A program made the translations under genes and the position numbers. This document shows positions 15,420 to 19,493 of a stretch of DNA of 19,493 nucleotides, piece after piece. The stretch comes from Irineochytrium annulatum. Taxonomy: Eukaryota; Chytridiomycota; Chytridiomycetes; Chytridiales; Chytridiaceae. The stretch's first letter is position 1; every line of letters begins with the position of its first letter. The DNA lies in assembly GCA_027600665.1 (NCBI GenBank), contig JADGJL010000510.1, positions 1 to 19,493 of the forward strand. The letters run 5' to 3'. Below the pieces are notes generated by a model. It saw nothing but the letters and a program-made list of their open reading frames with translations, did not search any database and was not told where the DNA came from.

Positions 15420-17952
15420 TCACAAGGGGTTCTTTTGCCAGTACCGCCGGGCTTCCTTCTTTTCCATTCGAATCACTTCTAACAATTCGGTTGCAGCCTC
15501 AACGATGTCGCCAACATCTAACGGTTCGTCAGTAGCCGGAGCTCTTTTCCCGATGTGAGCCTTAACCACGTCCATGTCTTCGGACTCCTCCAAAAACGAG
15601 ACGCGGCATTTGGATCTCGTCATGGCGATGTATCGAAGGTTCGTCTCCGCCTGATTCGAGAACTGCCAGTCGACCCACTTGCCCGCGGTGGAATTTTTCG
15701 TTTTCAGCTCGAGCATCTTATCGTTGAGAACGCACACGTGCTCGGCTTCCAGGCCCCGTGATTTATGGTACGTGGTCAGGCAGACGCGTTGCAGGTCCGT
15801 TTGATATCGCTCGGCGTCCGTCTCAAAAGGAATCTCTAATTCACACAGCCGGCGTCTGACGGTTTCAATTGTGAAAGGCTCCGAGGAATCTGACAGCTTC
15901 TCTTCAAGCATTGCGTCCGTGATTGTGCAGACAGAGTCGAATCGATCAAAATGGTGCTGAATCGCGGACTTGAGGTCATCATCATCAGAAGCGTCATTCT
16001 CCGTACTCGTATCAGCTTCTCGATGTTCGATATATGCCGCGAACAGCCGCCTCGTTTCATCACGAAGGTTGTGAAAATGGTTGATCCACCTCGAATCGCG
16101 TAAATCGGCGGCCATGAGTGCTTCGACGGTCTTAAAATAGTACGATCCGCATTTCATCCTCGCCCCCCACATTCCGTCTAACACATGGCGATCGAAAAAC
16201 GATAGCAGGGCCTCAGAAATGCCGCGACCCAGCACCTTCGCGGGCCATCCGATTGACAGCAAATACAGAGCAAAGTTTACGACCGTCTCGTTCCGTCTCC
16301 CGATGATTAAGGGCATCGTGCCCGTTTTTTTTTTTTCCGCCGAGAATACATCCGCAATCTTCAACCCGTCCACGGCGTAGTCGATCTGCCCCTCGGGCGC
16401 ATCCTCTCGAGCTCGAATCTTCGCCACCATCTTGCTGGCGACAGCGATATGCCCCTTCGGGCACCGGTAGCTTGTCGACAGGTCGGCGAGGGACGCATCA
16501 CCGAGCTCGAGGTCCGGTAGTCGTTCATCCAGCGGATCGTCAAGCTGAGGGAAGGTGAGCCGTTCACCCGGTTGCCTCGGCAGCACTTGGCGCGTTGCAG
16601 GTTGGTTTGCCTTTCCGGCGGCCAAAGCCAAATCTTCAAACAAATTGCTTTGGCACCCGGCGAACTACAGCCGATCAGCACCATAAAAGAACCCACGAAT
16701 AATATACCTGGTAGATGTTTTGATTGACATCACCAAAGAGGAACATGCGAGTTTGCTCCCCGACGAGCGAACATAATAGTTTTGCTCGAACGTCGGACAA
16801 GTCCTGGGCCTCGTCAACAAAAACGTAATCCCATTCATATTTTCCTAAGTAGCCCAGCGAAGTCGGAGTGATGCATCCCTCCGCGATATTCGGCAAATAT
16901 AGCATATCATCAAAGTCTAACATAAGCTTATTCTGAGATGAATTAAAAACGCGCACACTCTTATAATAAGAAACAGATCTGGCTGACTTACCAGCTTTGA
17001 TGCGTAAGGCCCACTTCCAGATCCCGAGAGAACTGAGTGATGCAAGACGTCGCGAGCAATCTCCATGTTCTCCTCATGATACCCACGGTAGGGGACATAC
17101 ATCTTCCTTATGACCGTCCAGCCCCACAAGTCATCATGCAGGTCCTTAGCCGGCTTAATTAACTGCAGCCCTTCCGAGGCATATTTTACGGGCACCATCC
17201 CGTGCACCTTCGCCGCCGACACCATGCGCGAGACAGCCTCCCGCCGGAGCTCATTCATGTAATCGTGGACCTTTAATTGCCGCAAAAGCCATCGCGTCTT
17301 CTCTGCGTTCACAACGCTGTCATGCAAAGCACAGCTTCAAAGGAGTTAAAAACGGACGATGCAGAGAAGAAGAATATCCACTCTGAAACACTCACTTCTC
17401 ACGCCGAAAGTTGACCCAAGCCTGCAACCCTAGCGCGTGAAAGGTGGAAACCTTTACATCCAGCCTCGGAATATCCGCGCGCATAGCATGCACCCTCTTC
17501 TGCAGCGACTGCGCGTTCGTCCTCCCGAAGGCCAGCACCAGCACCTTTGCGTCACTGGGGACGTGACGGAGACACTCGACGAGTGTCGTGGATTTGCCGC
17601 TGCCTGCCTTGGAATCAATCACGACCAGCCTCTTGTCGCTCATTGAGACCATGTTGAAGACGTTCCACTGCTCCTCGGACCACGACGGAACGTTTCCCGC
17701 CGCCGTAGGAGGGGGTTCGTACACGATGCGGACGGATTGAGGAGTTGGCTCGGGCCAGTATTCTGACGGACTGTCGGGCTGATTCGGCTGATACCGGGTC
17801 GGGTCGATCTCTGGACGCAGCTTCGGTGGAGGGGTTGGTCGGTGAATGAGGGGCACCGAGGGGGGATCTGGAAGGGTCGACTCGAGCTGTGGGACCAACG
17901 TGGGGGAGGTTGTAGAAAGGCAGCGTCCGAGAGAGTACCGGATGACGGCCAT
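15420..17952 (-). CDS. UvrD/Rep-family superfamily 1 DNA helicase, probably mitochondrial, 789 aa
   Basis: Four exons (17952-17396, 17334-16992, 16932-16708, 16664-15420) join with phases 2,0,0. SF1A motifs appear in order: Q-like SEEQWNVF, Walker A SKAGSGKST (K120), motif Ia with STFHALGLQAW, LDFDDMLYLP, Walker B FVDEAQDLS (D340, E341), motif III FGDVNQNIYQFAG, motif IV region TSYRCPKGH, motif V TYHKSRGLEAEHVCVL and motif VI NLRYIAMTRSK. It should unwind DNA 3'-5' with ATP. The first ATG in frame gives MAVIRYSLGRCLSTTSP, basic and Ser/Thr-rich without acids, like a mitochondrial presequence. The frame is open for 53 codons further upstream but without ATG. The DFDDMLYLP and TSYRCP wording recalls bacterial and phage UvrD-like enzymes more than Srs2 or FBH1. 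Exon 2 could instead begin at 17320 (gacag acceptor), also in frame. Confidence 0.92.
16325..16336 (-). repeat. 12-A homopolymer inside the helicase coding sequence
   Basis: Twelve T on the plus strand read as 12 A in the coding strand, encoding the end of a Glu codon, three Lys and the first base of a Thr codon (SAEKKKTG). The frame is intact on both sides: TSYRCP lies before and IIGRRNE after. Runs of this length can cause slippage by polymerases or sequencing error. Confidence 0.9.
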
Positions 17953-18365
17953 CGTACGCTTGTAGCTCGCTCGCTGGTAGTTCCATTGCAGCTGCGACGG
18001 GTTGAGCCTCAAGACGCGAATCGCAGGTGACGACGAACCATAATGTGCCTTGATTGCGATCGAACGGAGTTCGTCCGTGGAAGTCCGAATTGAATGTTGT
18101 TGATTGGCCAAAACAGGTTAACTGTTGTAGTTGTCGCAAGTCTGCTAAAGCATAGATTGTGGATATTTATTGCTTTTTTACCTCTCCCTGCCGATCAATT
18201 TGAAAAAGCAGAAGCTTGCGGAGGGAAAAGCTGGTTGAGCAGTGTTAAAGCTTGGGAGCATCTAAGACTGCCCTTTTCTCAGTGATGTTGACTAATACAT
18301 GATACGACGTAAGTTTTATTCGTCCACCAAACAACAAAGAGGTAGGTATGATGTGATAGTTTTAT
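17953..18365. other. Intergenic region between tropomyosin and helicase (same strand)
   Basis: 413 bp expected to contain the tropomyosin 3' UTR and the helicase promoter. The 159 bp nearest the helicase are open in its frame but have no ATG. There is no other gene-like sequence. Confidence 0.5.
18166..18171 (-). terminator. Candidate poly(A) signal AATAAA for tropomyosin
   Basis: The minus strand reads gcaataaatat here, about 195 nt after the tropomyosin stop codon. It is the only exact AATAAA found at a suitable distance behind a gene in this window. Fungal poly(A) sites often lack the exact hexamer, so its use is inferred. Confidence 0.4.
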
Positions 18366-19452
18366 CTAAAGATCGTCCAGAGACTTGAGCGTGCTGTCGA
18401 GCTCCGCCTTCACGGCCAGGTACTTGGCGTTGAGCTCCTCGTACTTCTTCTCAAGGTCGATCTTCTCGTTATCGACCTGCTTAGCTTTGCGTTCGTGGTG
18501 CTCGGCATGGACTTCGAGGGCGCGTGCTCTGAAGAAAGTAATAGGGTAACGATTAGGAATGACGAAAACAGGAAAAAGGTGGAAGCAGCAATCGATCGGG
18601 CGACGTGGAAAATTAGAATTGCTGACTCAAACAAATTACAGGAGGAACAAAATTTGCACAAACGCACTTTTCTGAGATCTACAGCCAAACACCACGCCAT
18701 ACGCAAATCCGACGAAACACAAGGGAGAAAGGGAAAGGAAGCAAACGATTAAAATTCAGCACGCACTTGTCTGTTGATTCCCGCCAGCTCTTCTCCTTCT
18801 CCTCCAGACTGTGCTCGAGCATTTGGACTTTGCGTTGAAGGGCATCCATAAGGGAGTCCTCCTTATCTCCCTCGATCTTCCGCAGTTTGATCTGACGCCG
18901 GCGATGTTGATGATTATTTATGCGCCCCGTAATAGTAACGTAGTCGTCCCAGAATCGATAACACATACACACGCACATCGCATGCGTCTCAACGTGTCCT
19001 CCCACTTCCTAAATCCTAACGCGGCCTCCCCATAACCCATCCCACAACAAATGTTCCCGCTCCAACGCCTCATCCTCCAAAGCTCGTTTCCTCACCTCAT
19101 CCACCCGCTTCTCGGTCCTTTCCAGATCCATCTGCAGCAAGGTGATCTTGTTGTTGAGGTTCTGGACCTCGGTCTCCCTCCGTGCGAGCTCGGCCTTCAG
19201 CTCCTTCACCTCCCCCTCGGCCTTCTCGGCGCGCTGGTTGTTGGAGTCGGACTCGATGCGGAGCTTCTCGAGTTTCTGCGTGATGATAATCGGATAAGTA
19301 CCTGCGGTCTTGGTCGAGGGGGTGTGTTCTGGGGCTGCATTATCGCAATGATCGAAAGCACGGTGATCGCGCAGCTGGAATGCCCTGCGCTCCGAATGAT
19401 GCCGTGTTGCCGCCAGTATCCACGCCTAACGCACCTCCTTGATCTTGTCCAT
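18366..19452 (-). CDS. Tropomyosin, 161 aa
   Basis: Four exons (19452-19435, 19275-19096, 18891-18767, 18528-18366) with phases 0,0,2 give exactly 161 residues, the length of S. pombe Cdc8 and yeast Tpm2. The chain begins MDKIKEKLEKLR and is one continuous coiled coil: residues 8,15,22,29,36,43,50,57,64 and the matching d positions are mostly hydrophobic or small. A register shift occurs near residue 67, at the exon 2/3 junction; spacing there still agrees with other fungal tropomyosins as I recall them. Family blocks are ALQRKVQMLEHSLEE, ESTDKARALEVHAEHHERK and the C-terminal KYLAVKAELDSTLKSLDDL. Tropomyosin polymerises along formin-made actin cables and contractile rings. Its introns (159, 204 and 238 nt) are longer than nearly all others here. 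Only 41 bp upstream of the start lie in the window, so the promoter is outside. Confidence 0.95.
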
Positions 19453-19493
19453 GGCTTGATCACTGCCGTTGAATTTTACGGCTTCGATTTCAC

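Noticed and set aside
17953..18111. N-terminal extension of the helicase from a TTG codon
   Set aside because: No ATG in frame; a TTG start is unlikely in a fungal nuclear gene, and the ATG at 17952 gives a sensible presequence.
12804..19452. Functional cluster of polarity/cell-cycle genes (cyclin, RhoGAP, tropomyosin)
   Set aside because: Genes are on mixed strands with a helicase and kinase between them and no shared motif except the one divergent promoter; chance neighbourhood is the simpler reading.
1..19493. A hidden multi-gene system, mobile element, CRISPR array or viral insertion
   Set aside because: All long supported frames resolve into spliced fungal genes; no terminal inverted repeats, target-site duplications, transposase, integrase or regularly spaced repeats were seen. 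Short tandem repeats are too few and unrelated to form an array.

Overview
The window looks like nuclear DNA from a fungus. It holds 11 protein-coding genes in 19.5 kb on both strands. They carry at least 34 coding introns, all GT-AG, mostly 40-90 nt, many with a CTAAC/CTGAC-like branch point near the acceptor. The 161-residue tropomyosin has the usual fungal length, and a PHO85-type cyclin, SFT2 and an ARHGAP1-type BCH-RhoGAP are present. An early-diverging (for example chytrid-grade) fungus fits the gene set and intron density, but that placement is inference. I rebuilt each gene by joining exons so that phase and family motifs agree. No rRNA, tRNA, CRISPR array, transposon or plasmid/phage module was seen.

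Layout, left to right: (1) 1-1084, minus: calcyclin-binding protein (CacyBP/SIP), its C terminus cut by the window edge. (2) 1504-2127, minus: single-exon multi-span membrane protein, unrecognised. (3) 2914-4900, plus: five-exon protein with two tandem VOC (glyoxalase-fold) domains. (4) 5228-7859, minus: 855-residue Ser/Pro-rich, probably disordered orphan. (5) 8232-10217, minus: PP2C phosphatase with a long N-terminal extension and a low-complexity insert. (6) 10480-11118, plus: SFT2. (7) 11348-12162, minus: PHO80/PCL-like cyclin. (8) 12804-14603, minus: nine-exon BCH/CRAL-TRIO-RhoGAP. (9) 14673-15303, plus: N4BP2L1-like P-loop kinase. (10) 15420-17952, minus: UvrD-family SF1 helicase with a mitochondrial-type N terminus. 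(11) 18366-19452, minus: tropomyosin.

There is no operon logic. Genes 8 and 9 are head to head with only 69 bp between start codons; genes 5/6 and 2/3 are also divergent. Genes 3/4, 6/7 and 9/10 are convergent. Several products have roles in polarity and the cell cycle (tropomyosin, RhoGAP, PCL-type cyclin, SFT2 trafficking), but nothing in the sequence links them.

I did not find a clear new system. The entries most worth a second look are the bacterial/phage-like helicase with a predicted presequence, the orphan Ser-rich protein with a recurrent SxPxL motif and RRxS sites, the degenerate tandem VOC protein, and the 69-bp shared promoter with an SBF/E2F-like site.
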